Source of the DNA: Guillardia theta CCMP2712
Lineage: Eukaryota > Cryptophyceae > Pyrenomonadales > Geminigeraceae
Length of the DNA: 64,000 bases
Assembly (NCBI RefSeq): GCF_000315625.1
Contig: NW_005434627.1
Coordinates: 333,850 to 397,849 of the forward strand
Direction of reading: 5' to 3'
The translations under genes were made by a program, and so were the position numbers. The notes beneath the pieces were generated by a model. That model had not been told where the DNA came from. It ran no database searches and saw nothing but the letters and a program-made list of their open reading frames with translations. Below are positions 37,642 through 47,514 of this stretch, piece after piece (within the stretch, counting starts at the first letter, position 1; every line of letters begins with the position of its first letter).

Positions 37642-38239
37642 CGTCGATAAATATCAAAATAGAAACCTTTGAAACCTCCAGTCGTTGCTATGAGTATCAG
37701 CAGTAAGGATGAAGGATAGCAGTCTTAGGTAGCAGCAGAAAGAGCTAGGAATCAAGTCGTCTTGAGGATGAGAATCTTGTTTCGATTGAGCGTGGTAAGC
37801 TCAGGGCGGATCCTTGCGTCTGAATAGTTCCTGCATGCGGCACTTCTTTTATACCTTTCCCTTTCTCCAATAACCCTACCCTCTCAAGATGATACCCCTA
37901 CCCTCTGTTGTTAGGACCCACTAGGTGTTGATGTCAATTAGAGCCAGAACTAAGGTATCACCCCATTCAAGTACCTAAATATAACCGGTACATGAACACG
38001 CCTGCAGCATCCACCCTCCCTGTTGATCCCTGCATTGCCTACAAGCAGTACCCACCCAGAATAATGCCTTAACGCTGTCCACCCCACCCCCTTCAGACCG
38101 GTTTGAGGTTTGACCATTTTGACCGCATTTTGATGGCATGGTGAATCGTATTGTAAAATGATCAAAATCTTTATTCGGGGGTTGTATCCCTAGTACTATT
38201 TTTACCCTTGACCAATGTGGTCAAACCAATGGTCAAAAT
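37642..38239. other. Upstream region of glutamate 5-kinase gene
   Basis: Reads G-rich in gene sense: AGGGTAGGGGTATC and AGGGTAGGGTTATT near 37868-37905, then TGGGTGGGTACTGC near 38045. Similar G-run words occur upstream of other genes in this window. No exon seen. Confidence 0.45.
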
Positions 38240-39180
38240 TAGACCAGCAGGCAGCGCCCTGGCAGTGCCACGGTGAGTCCCGGAGTCCGTTGGCCGCCCG
38301 CTGTCCAGCCGTGCGTCGGTGGCACTTCGGAATGGGCCGGCCTCAGTTGTGCCTGCCCTTCACGGTTCCGATCATGGCACTGCAACGTCATGCGGACTCG
38401 GGATGCGGCCCACTACGGTCACACTCACTGCGGTACTTAACGCGGAGGCTTTGAGTAAAAGGTAGTACCGTACTGTACTACGCCGTACGGTCCGGCACTG
38501 ACTGCCGCCCCGGCTCAGTGTGCAGTGCGCAGCCGGGCCGCACTGTGCCGGCCACCGCCGTCGGCGCCGGGTGGCGACGAACCGTTGCTTTGGAACTTTC
38601 ACAGCGGCAGTGCAAGCCGCTGAGCCAAGTTAGTTACGGCTCACTGCCGAGTCAGCTAAAGTTGCGCCGCGGCCGCGGGCCATCCGATCCGATAACTTGA
38701 GTTGCCATCGGCTTGACATTTCAGGTGACTTAACTTAACTTTGAGTAACTTGTGACGGCGCTCAGGTGCCTTGAACGACGGTGACAGGTCACCCGGTCAA
38801 GCTGTACTACCGTACCGTACCGGGCTATAAAAGTATGATGATGAGTTTCTCTTTCATGGCGTGGCTGAGCCTTGCCTCTGAGTCGCCTCCAAGTTTGTGC
38901 ACGGCGCCGGGATCATGCTACAGTCACCGTTCCAGGCGTCTAGGCTGGCCCACGCCGAGTCGCGGCAGGCGCCGCCTGCCGGCGCCCAGCGAATCGGGCC
39001 GCGAACAGTGAAACTTGAAGTGCCAACATTGGCGATGATCATTCCATGTCCATGTTACTCCAGTCAATACCGCAAGCTTGAGATGCATCATGACGAGTTA
39101 GAGTAAATGATCACCACTGATCAGGCTCGTTCACCGTTTCAGTACGGCCCGAACTCCTTTCAGAGTCGAACCCGTGGCAG
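38240..39180. other. GC-rich non-coding island 3
   Basis: Same texture as island 1: GCCGG, CACTG, TACGGTAC words, no coding potential. It contains TTAACTTAACTTTGAGTAA (38729-38747), shared exact but inverted with the island at 53800-54430, and a TATA-like GGCTATAAAAG near 38821. It abuts the small gene at 39230-39820. Confidence 0.6.
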
Positions 39181-39229
39181 AATAGATGTCACCGAACGTG
39201 TTTATTGAAACCATTGCAGGAACAACAAT

Positions 39230-39820
39230 TCATAAATCGATCGTGAGGTTGAAGCTATCACCAACTGACATTTGCTCAGACGATGGAGTCTGGCAGCTAT
39301 GCACATTACAACCCCATTCTCCCTCTACAACACAGCTAGGTGTCCGCGGCAAGTTGCTCCGGTCCATGATTGAACAGCTGTCCGAAGACACTAGGTTTTC
39401 CTGTGCTTTGCTCCTAGGTTCATCAACGCCAGTTTCGAATCTAATATGTACTTTACAAGTGCCATTCTCGTTGTCAGAATGCAAAGTTTCTGCGTGTCTT
39501 GACTTTGCAGGTGAATTGCTCCCAAGTTCGTCTTGCTCGAGAGTTCTTTTCTTGGAAGGATGGGAACGATGGATTGCAGCAAAAGCTGAATGCTGATCTA
39601 TTGCATTGTCTATTACATCCACAGAATTGGTGACTGAATGTGAACTGTGATTTTCCGCATTTTTTCCAATTTTTGCTTTTGTCCTGGCAAGTTCTATATT
39701 TCCGAGAAGCAAAGACCCATCTTCAGGAATTTTGTTTCTGCTTCTTATGATTAATTTCTCTGAAATCATTTTTTCCATGTAAGCAGTCTGAAGCTCGTTG
39801 AGTTTAAAAACCTTTTTCAT
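39230..39820 (-). CDS. Small unassigned protein, DGLLLSNI-type motif (member A)
   Basis: 196 residues from ATG 39820, no intron, AT-rich codon use. Near the N-terminus it reads EKLIIRSRNK followed by PEDGSLLLGNIELARTKAKI. This matches the C-terminal motif of three other small genes at 54917, 55864 and 56876 (consensus basic strand, then DGLLLSNIxxARRK). Unlike those, it has a long Ser/His/Glu-rich tail (about 140 residues) after the motif. No known domain recognised. It lies directly beside a GC-rich island. The motif match is seen; common descent is inferred. Confidence 0.6.
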   Translation of the reverse strand: MKKVFKLNELQTAYMEKMISEKLIIRSRNKIPEDGSLLLGNIELARTKAKIGKNAENHSSHSVTNSVDVIDNAIDQHSAFAAIHRSHPSKKRTLEQDELGSNSPAKSRHAETLHSDNENGTCKVHIRFETGVDEPRSKAQENLVSSDSCSIMDRSNLPRTPSCVVEGEWGCNVHSCQTPSSEQMSVGDSFNLTIDL

Positions 39821-41777
39821 GCTTGTTATCACTGAAAATCAGATGTATCAATTTTTTGCGGTTGATTTTATCTATGCAATTTGTTCAATTACACCTCCAG
39901 TCACCGATATTCTTGTATATTTTTTTCAGCTTTCGAATATGAGGGCGGATGGATCGAAAGATGAAAGGCAATCAGCAGGATCAGTTCAACACTCAGAGTG
40001 ACAGAGTTCGCAAGTCCCAGGGAGGAAGGAGCGAGGCAAGGGGAAGGCTGGCAAGCAGGTATTGAAGATCCATATCGTAAGCTGTGGTAAATTTATGTAG
40101 TAAGCAGGGAAAGAGGTCGCAACGTTTGAACGTCCACCTTCTTTACAACCCCTATGATGACAAGAATGATTCTGAAAATACTATTTTTGATGAAGAAGAA
40201 AGATCTGGACCCGTTTTACTCGGGTTTGATGCCGCCGATGAGCGGTGGGTATTGAACCGGAAATTGTGGGGTAGGGTAGTATTTTCAAACAAGGATACAG
40301 CTGATGCGGCTTCTACAGAGTTATGGGTAGGGTATCTGGTGTACAACACGGTAGGGGTCAATTATCCACGGAACAGACGGGTCATATTGTTTTTATATCC
40401 AGAAATTCACTGGGTGGGTAGGGTTCTCCCGGGATATTGACTGAACTGCCGCGAGTTTTAAAAATGAAGGCGGAGACTGACCTGTCGACTGGTGGGAAAA
40501 GGGTGGGGTGAGGGGGTAGTATCCTTGCATTGCCCATTGCTCAGCCGGACCTCCGTGTACAGTCACTGCTGACAAGTCCCCGTGACAGTTTCTAAGAAAT
40601 ACAACGTTTCAGGTATTGCCCCGACTCTGGCTGACAACCCCTCCCTCTCAACCGTCAACTGCAGCGGACCTGCCACGAACGTCACACTGAGCCAGGCATG
40701 CCCTTCTGGTTTTAGTCGGCCGGCACTCGGAGGTCCCGGGCCCGGCTGACCAGGCCTCCGAGTCCGGGTGACTGGCCGAGTGATCAGTTTGATGTTATGA
40801 TGTACAATTTCAACAAGTGCCACCACAGTTGAAATTTCTAGTATGTAATATTTGAAATTATCCCAAAATAAGGAAAAAGTTGATGTGCTTGGGTCCGAAA
40901 CGGTAAACGTTAGATGTACCCAGGTTTGCACAGGACAGTGAAACCCCTGAAATTATTTAGAGAAATTTAAACATATATCATAAAAGTTCAATTTTTACAT
41001 GATATGTGGTCATGAATTTTCAAATATTGTCCTTGAGAACCCAGGAATGCATTCGGCACCATGAAGCTGGGGGCGGACAAACATGGACTCTTGTGGGAGC
41101 GAAATGGAATGTTGGGTGATAATGGAGAGGAGAGGAGAGGAGAGGAGAGGACAGGACAGGACATGTCAGGGCAGGACAGGACAGTAGAGGACATGTCAGG
41201 GCAGGAGAGGACAGCAGAGGACATGACAGGAGAGAACAAGACACGGGATGCGATGACGGAACGAGAGGACGTGAAGTTGGGACAAGGAGGGGGGGGGGGG
41301 GGAGGTTGGACATGCTAAGACAAAAGTAGAAAAAAATAGAATTGGGTGGAAGAAAAAGGGCCAAAAGTTAAAGAGAAGAATTGTGGGTGAAAGGAAGCAT
41401 GCAGAAGGAAGCATGCAGAAGGGTGGAGGAGGATGGTGGATTTATAGCTATAGAAGATGCAAATGAGTAATCAAGATCAGCTAGAGGTATGAATATTACC
41501 GAAGCTTCAGTCAAGTGATCTTGAATAGTGTTTGGACAGGGTAAAAACAATTGTGACAACTCTGTCGTGGTTGTGAGTGTCAAGTGTTTGACGTGTGAAA
41601 GCAAGTAGATTGCGCCTCTCCACTTGTGCTGTTGTGTATTACTGATGCTTCGCTTTCAACAACAGATTTTCTCACAGTTGTATGATCCCTGCTGCACACA
41701 AGGAATTCTAGTTGCAAGATTCTCAGAAGTCCTTCTGAATCGATCTCAGCACAGTCCTTGACATCGACAGAGGTAGA
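39821..41777. other. Mixed intergenic: G-run words, small GC island, pentamer repeat
   Basis: GGGTAGGGTA words recur at 40260-40280, 40325-40340, 40415-40430 and 40495-40520. A small GC-rich patch lies at 40660-40790. A (GGACA/GGAGA)n pentamer array occupies 41125-41240, followed by G12 near 41290. Open frames here lack an ATG or any domain. No gene is called. Confidence 0.5.
41125..41240. repeat. Degenerate GGAGA/GGACA pentamer array
   Basis: GGAGA units pass into GGACA units with interspersed ACATGTCAGGGCAGGACAGG (two similar longer copies). Confidence 0.85.
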
Positions 41778-42798
41778 ATGCCAGAGACTTCAAACCCGCA
41801 GGACGTGGCTGTAAGAGAGGAGAGCGGCAACGATGGAGGAGGTGCGGGCCCTCAGTCTAGGCTGTCCTTCAAGGGGACCCAAGGATCTGAACGCCAGCTG
41901 GAGATTTTGAGAGCAGCACACAGTCATCCGAACATTTTTGTGTATGGGAAGAAGCAGGAAGCCTGGATGGAAATCTGCCATGCTCTTAATACCAATCCTC
42001 TCTTTGCTGGCAAGCTGACGCCCACAACAGCCAAGGACAAATTTGAGGAGCTCAAGTCCAACTGGCTGGCAAAGAACAGGAAACTTCTTGCAGCTGGCGG
42101 CCTCAACGAGCTCAAGTCGGAGTATGACAAGCTGTTCAGAGAGGTGATTCTGTTGGAGAACGAGCACGAGGAGGCGAGGAAAACGAAGAAGATCTGCAAT
42201 CATAGGAACAAAGACGTCCGTCTGTCAGACAGTGAATGGTGTAAAGATTTCTTCGTTGAGGCTAGCGCTCCGGTCTGTTTGTATCGGCTCGAGTTGGATC
42301 TTTGACTTGGCACGCAGCAAATGTTTCCTCCGGATAGCATGAACATGGTGGGCAACAGCGGCTCGGGCAACGCCATGGGCGCTGCTAACAGCAGCAGCGG
42401 AGGCACCACCTTAAGCACTGGCATCTTCTCACGAGCGATGCTCCTTGTAGACTCTCTGCACCAGCAGGGGATCTTTACAGTAGGGCAGGTGGCGATTGTG
42501 CTGGGAGAAGTCGAGAGGAGTACTGATGCAGCTTGCAGGCAAGGAAACTGCGCTGGCTGTGCATGTGGCAGAAACCACCGGTGAGCTCTGAGATCAGCTG
42601 ACAGTCAGGTGGCGGCTGATGTCTGGGTTGCAGATTGCCGTGCTGATGATGGCGTACAGCACGTCTCCTGACGTTTTCTCAGCTCGATGTTGTGACCGTT
42701 CCCCCTCCGCTGTCTGTTTTGACTGTGTTGCAGGCAAAGAGCTGCTGGATGGGATGGAAGCCAACGGGCAATTGAGCTCCTTGTTGCAGGCACATTAG
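41778..42798 (+). CDS. Myb/SANT-like (trihelix-like) DNA-binding protein
   Basis: Probable transcription factor or transposon-derived binding protein. Exon 1 starts at ATG 41778. Residues ~35-120 carry three helices with the usual Trp spacing: ERQLEILRAAHSHPNIF, EAWMEICHALNTNPLF, LTPTTAKDKFEELKSNWLAK, then an ELKSEYDKLFREVILLENEH helix. A later exon (about 42319-42540) is Ser/Gly/Asn-rich, then helical (FSRAMLLVDSLHQQGIFTVG). Short exons (IAVLMMAYSTSPDVFS; GKELLDGMEANGQLSSLL) lead to TAG at 42798. The domain resembles the Myb/SANT-like family. Targets are unknown. Boundaries of the exons near 42200-42320 are uncertain. Confidence 0.65.
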
Positions 42799-43001
42799 GT
42801 GCAAAAGTCAAGATTCTCTGATTCCCTCACCCTCTTCAGTGAGGGGATTTCTCGTTTCCTCCTTTCAATCCTTGTTCTTATTTCCTTTGTTTCCGTTCTG
42901 TGTTGTGTGAGGGCTAAGGGCAAAGGTCTTGCAAGCTAATTTTATCATGATTTCAACGTTTTCTCAAATTACACACCATTCACAAAGCAAAACAAAGTCA
43001 T
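42799..43001. other. Short convergent intergenic
   Basis: 3' flanks of two converging genes; nothing else seen. Confidence 0.4.
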
Positions 43002-43997
43002 TCAAGACGCACGACCACAACCTCTCCCAGGAAACAAGAACCTCTCCAACTCATCGTTGCTGACTCCCTCGTCACTGAGGAGCTCCTTCAGTCTGTTGTG
43101 CCACGTCTTCTTTCGCTGCTCCCTCCTCCTGCTCGACACTTGGCCTTGCATTAATCGCCTGCCCCAAAGTCAAAGGAGCCTGGCTGAACAAGAGGAGTGA
43201 TCAAGGAGGCAGTCTGACCCCGAAGAATCCAGTCAACGCATCCATGCCGTAAGTCTGTCCTGGTGTGGTCATGGCGACAACTTGCAAGGCAAAGAACGCA
43301 CCAAGAAGATCGCAAGGGCTCCGACCTGAGCCACTGTGACAGCCGCGTCCAGCACAGCAGCATCGCCAAGAGCTGAGATAGTGACTGCGACTGCTGGAAC
43401 TGCGGCAACTGGCCAGTGAAAGTTATCATGAGAATCTGTCACTTGCAGGTTTGAGAGAATGGGGGAAAATGGAAACAAAACCATCTGCTGAGGGGACGAG
43501 AGAAAGGGGGTTGCAAAGAGCGAGGAGGGGGAGGGGGGAGGGGGACGCTGGAGTAGGTGGCCGAAGGAGAAGGAGTGATAGACTAGAGGAAGGGGGCTGG
43601 GTTTCGAGATCGTGGCTATGGACGAAGCTGAAGGTCTGATTCTTGTTCGTGATACCTGCCATGCTGCTCGACGCAATGGACTTGGGGATGAAGGTAGTTT
43701 GCTCGTTGGAAAAACCTTGCGCCTGCTACGTTTGCGGTTCAATCAACGTGGATCCATCGGAACTTCGAGATAAACCTGGGCATCAGATCGAGCCTTGGAG
43801 TTCTCAGCTGCTTCAGCCGTAGACGATGCTAGGGGAGACGCGGAGGAGGAGGAGGAGGACAGGGAGGGCGAGTCCTTCTTGGTGGATTCGTGGGAGTTCT
43901 TTTCCTTCTGGATCTGGTTCAACGCGAAGACTTTGGCGCAGAAGCAGTAGAACATAGCCATCAGTGTCTGCACGTACTTCTGCAAGCCGCTAGTCAC
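43002..43997 (-). CDS. Unassigned protein with Ala-rich hydrophobic segment
   Basis: Multi-exon gene. Upstream exon: YVQTLMAMFYCFCAKVFALN followed by a Lys/Ser-rich linker to EVPMDP (about 43990-43750). Next an exon QAQGFSNEQTTFIPKSIASS (about 43720-43665), then an Ala/Val-rich hydrophobic exon (VTISALGDAAVLDAAVTVAQ; about 43440-43290), a segment GQTYGMDALTGFFG, and a basic C-terminus RKKTWHNRLKELLSDEGVSN before TGA at 43002. The frame change near 43310 was not resolved. It may be a small membrane or organelle protein. No family recognised. Confidence 0.45.
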
Positions 43998-46104
43998 ACT
44001 CTCCAGACCATAGCTACCAGCCTTTCCTCACCATCGCACTCTCTAAGAATCTCCGCAAGGTGTCAACTGCCCTGTTGACCTTTCGGGAAATAATCTTCGC
44101 CTGCACATCAGCCCTCGGCGTCCTGGTGTTCGCCATCGTCCTGGTGACAAATGATTCCCTCAGCATCAGTCCGGACGAGCTTGTCGAACAAGTCCTCCCT
44201 GCATCTCATCGTTCAGACTTTGTTTGGGCACAACGACGTTGCCACAAACCTTGAACATCCCTTTGCAATGTGCTGCTTGCTGGGAGCAGGAGACGGGACG
44301 GGGATTGAAAGGCTGAGGAAGTGACGCAGCATAAGGTGAATGTCAACAAGTTGAGTCCGACAGATTCGAATGTCATCGTCCTGATAAGTCTTGACAAAGT
44401 CAGTCGCATCTAGTGCAACTCAACAAGTTCAGGAGGCATGGCATGAAGCATGCAAACATTCCATAGAATGAGCCTGAAGTGCAACACATCACAGGCATCC
44501 TTTCATTTCACATCTGCTGGAAAGCTAGAGAGACCAGAAAAACGAAACTCGAGCTTTTCTGTATCGTAGCATCGGAACAAGAGTTTGTACTCGAGCAATA
44601 TCGTAGACTTGCCATCCTCTATCAGCTTCTTGAGATCCGAGACTTCAATCTCATTTCATTCCCCGCTCTCTTTCCATCTCTTCTCTTGTTCTACTCTCCT
44701 CCCATCCTCCAACCTTCTACTGACCTCTCCTCCTCCTCCTCCTCCCGCGTCCCATCGTGAGTCCCTTCGCTCACTCCGACCAGTCACAGGGGAGAGTATC
44801 TCGGGGGGTAGGGTCCAAATTTTTGAAAATCAGACCGGTCGTACATCATGATTTAGGTGGTGGGGGTACTCCGTCAATCATGGGTGCATTTTCTTGGGGG
44901 TGGGGTACTTTCAGGAGCCGCAACTTGCTTTCCTCTGAGCCTCTCGGAGGGACATATAAAACTAAGTTTTAGTGCCCGGCCGGCTGTGGCCGGGCCGCCG
45001 CTGTCCCGGTTCGTAGCCGGGCGATTCAATCATCATCGGCGTCACGGCCGGGCGACTGACGTACGGTCACCGTCGGAGTCACGGCCCAGTACTATACTGC
45101 CGATTATCCTCCGACTCACTTCAACGGTTTGACAGTGATGGTCACCGGTGACTCTGAGTCAGTCCGACCGTCACGTGACGTGACAGTGGGCCGCTGTGCG
45201 GCGACAGCCTCCGGCCGGGCCGCGGTGTGGCAGGGTCAACTTGCCACCGCAAGCTTCCTCGATCGGACTCTCCTGATTGTCCTCGTACCGGGTAGTACCG
45301 GCACGGTCGGATTTTTGACTCAGTTAACTTTGTCGCCGGGAGTAAAGCCTGAGTGTCCCCGGCCCGGCGGGCCGCCCGCGGCCGGGCCGGTACGGTACGG
45401 TCAGTCAACGTGGCACGCGCCGCCGCATCAGCCCGGCCTCCTGCCGCCGGGCCACTCGCCGGATCCGACTCGGCTCGGCGAGTCCCGGACGGCCGCGGCC
45501 GGAGAGTCCGAACCGCCGATCCGATGATACTACGACTCGAGTCGGGCGGCGGCGGGTCACAGTACCGCGGCCAGTACGGCCCGGTGGCCCAGTACCCAAG
45601 CCTCCGGATGATCGGACTGTCCGATTTCACTTAACTTTGACTCACTGAGTCAGACTTGCAGATTGGCAAGTTGGCAAGCCAGTGTCCGATCACTGAGTCA
45701 GGCCCGCCGGCCCGGAGGGGGCCGCTCAGCGGCTCTCAGCCGGGCAGGCCGCCGGGGCTCTTATCATCATCATAGTACCGTAGTACGGTAACCGTGAACA
45801 TGGCACGACAGTGAGTGACTAGTCTAGGCTTCTAGGCTACCGTACTATATTCCGATACTCCGAGGGGCATCGAATTGACTGGCTCCGTGAGGGGGCGACG
45901 CCTTCTTCGAGTGGCAGTCAAAACTCTCCGAGGCTGGTTAATCGCGAAAACACAACGTTCGGATGGGGCAGCAACTTCTGTTTTACTCTGCTGACCGTCG
46001 GACGATTTGCCTCCTATGCCCTGCCAAGCATTGCGGGCTGAGCCCTACTATGGTCTACTAGGCTGAGGGGACGGCGATACTTCACAAGGCTGGCAGCAGC
46101 AGGC
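43998..46104. other. Intergenic with GC-rich island 5 (about 44960-45900)
   Basis: G-run words at 44800-44915 (GGGGGTAGGGTCC, GGGGGTACTCC, GGGGTGGGGTACTTTC) are followed by a TATA-like ACATATAAAAC near 44950 and then a 0.9-kb GC-rich island. The island has TGAGTCA at 45154, 45647 and 45685, and a CTTAACTTTGACTCACTGAG block at 45630. It shares GACTCTCCTG + ATTGTCCTCGTAC with island 1 (3578-3605). A hydrophobic open frame at 44060-44250 (+) was not called. Confidence 0.5.
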
Positions 46105-46245
46105 GTGCAGGCCATCCCTACACAAGGCTTCACACGCTGCACATTCTCTACCCTCCTCACCCCCGCCCCTGCTCCTGTCCTGTCCCGCCCTGCTCTACCT
46201 ATCCGCCCTGCTTCATACTTCTCCTCTGAACCCCCCGCTCCCATC

Positions 46246-46539
46246 ATGACCTGTAAAGATCCCGGCATCCGCATTCGTGCCAAACTGTCTCCCTGCGGGA
46301 TTCATTGTGATGCGCTTCCCTCCCCGGCGCCTGACCGCCATCTCAGCCGCATCCTCCAGCCCTCGCCATGCTCCCCCTCAATCTCCTGCCTCGGACGGGC
46401 TGAGCCGGGAAGTGCCTACTCGCATGTGCTGGCAGCAACAGGTAGAGCGGTGGGCCGCCGGTCGATCGACGAAAAGGGGAACTACCTACTGGAAGACGAG
46501 GCCAGGATCCGGGGGAAGGAGGAGACTTGGATTGCATAA
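46246..46539 (+). CDS. Hypothetical small protein
   Basis: Open frame with ATG 46246 (MTCKDPGIRIRAKLSPCGIH) and a charged C-terminus (RSIDEKGNYLLEDEARIRGK) to TAA at 46539. The frame is open well upstream (Pro/Ser/Arg-rich, FTRLAAAGVQ) but without an ATG, so a spliced or organelle-targeted N-terminus is possible. A second frame is also open over the same DNA. GC-rich composition lowers confidence. Confidence 0.35.
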   Translation: MTCKDPGIRIRAKLSPCGIHCDALPSPAPDRHLSRILQPSPCSPSISCLGRAEPGSAYSHVLAATGRAVGRRSIDEKGNYLLEDEARIRGKEETWIA

Positions 46540-46724
46540 AGTGTGATTAAAAGAAGGATACAGTTGTATTCATATTTTGTCAGTGGGTAAAATACACAAA
46601 TGCTTCGTGTAATCAAGATGTATAAAGACTAAATTCCTGAATTAATGGTTTTCTTGTATTTGGTCCACATAGCAGCAGTGATATTCAAAATTATCAAGCA
46701 AGCTAAAGTGTCAACTGAATTCTC

Positions 46725-46769
46725 AACTGAGAGGAAGCATGTGTGACAGAAGGAGATCCATCTCTCTTT
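46725..46769. repeat. Diverged LTR fragment abutting the retrotransposon
   Basis: Shares ACAGAAGGAGATC and ...CTCTCTTTT with internal LTR sequence at about 46840-46887, with many differences. It lies immediately left of the complete left LTR. Probably a relic of an older related copy. Confidence 0.5.
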
Positions 46770-47404
46770 TGTCACACCTCGAAGATTCTCGAGTGGACCT
46801 TCAAGCGCAGTTCAATAAGAACTCACGTTGGATTTCTCTACTAAGAGGGAAAGCGGTGAAACAGAAGGAGATCTAACTCTCTTTTATTTCTTTCACACAC
46901 ACACACAAAACAAGACAAGACGATACACACAAAGACGTCTCAACAATCGTGGCACACACACGAAAGGGGAAGAGGACCACCTAGCTCTGACGAGTTTCAT
47001 CCTTTTATAGCTTCGAGGAATGAGCCAGGGGTGCCGTCTCTTGGCTACAGAAAGGAGGGGTATCCTGTTCTTGGAAGTTGACAAGCATCCCTTCTGACCT
47101 TCGAGAGGATACCATGCTCTCTCGCAGGGAAGAGAACCCCGTCCTTGCATGGCAGCAAGCTGCTTCCAACGGGTCGTACTGCACAAGACGCACCCCTTCT
47201 GTTTACCTTGTAAGTCCCCCACGGGTACACGGTTGCTGCAACAAAGGCCTCCACAGGGGTCCTTTCAGCAGCTTCACACTGGAGTAGAGTATCCTGGGTC
47301 ATCCAGGAGAAGTCAGCTTCGAACACGAGTACGAGACAGCCAACTGTCCTTTCATCCTGATAGGCCTTTGTCTGACTCGGGCTCGGTTCCTATGAGCTCT
47401 GACA
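46770..47404 (-). repeat. LTR (3' LTR of the minus-strand element)
   Basis: TGTCACACC...GAGCTCTGACA. It contains a CACACACA run and polypyrimidine blocks. The purine stretch just inside its inner edge (AGAGAAGAGCG in element sense) is the likely polypurine tract. Confidence 0.95.
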
Positions 47405-47514
47405 CGCTCTTCTCTGCGCTTTCTTGGAGTGCTCAGGACTCAGAAAACTTCGCTTTCTCAGCTTGTCAAATCTGTTTTTCCTCTGACACGCTCCAGGCGC
47501 AGCACGTAAAATTC

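Noticed and set aside
40084-40440. 118-codon plus-strand frame upstream of the motif-family gene A
   Set aside because: It has no ATG near its start, no domain, and covers several GGGTAGGG words that look regulatory.
41125-41240. Repeat array considered as a telomere-like tract
   Set aside because: The GGAGA/GGACA pentamer does not match any known telomere unit and lies in the interior of the window.
44060-44254. Hydrophobic plus-strand frame (TM-like, FACTSALGVLVFAIVLVTND)
   Set aside because: It lacks an ATG and overlaps the 5' side of the minus-strand gene at 43002-43997. I could not find a partner exon, but it remains possible.
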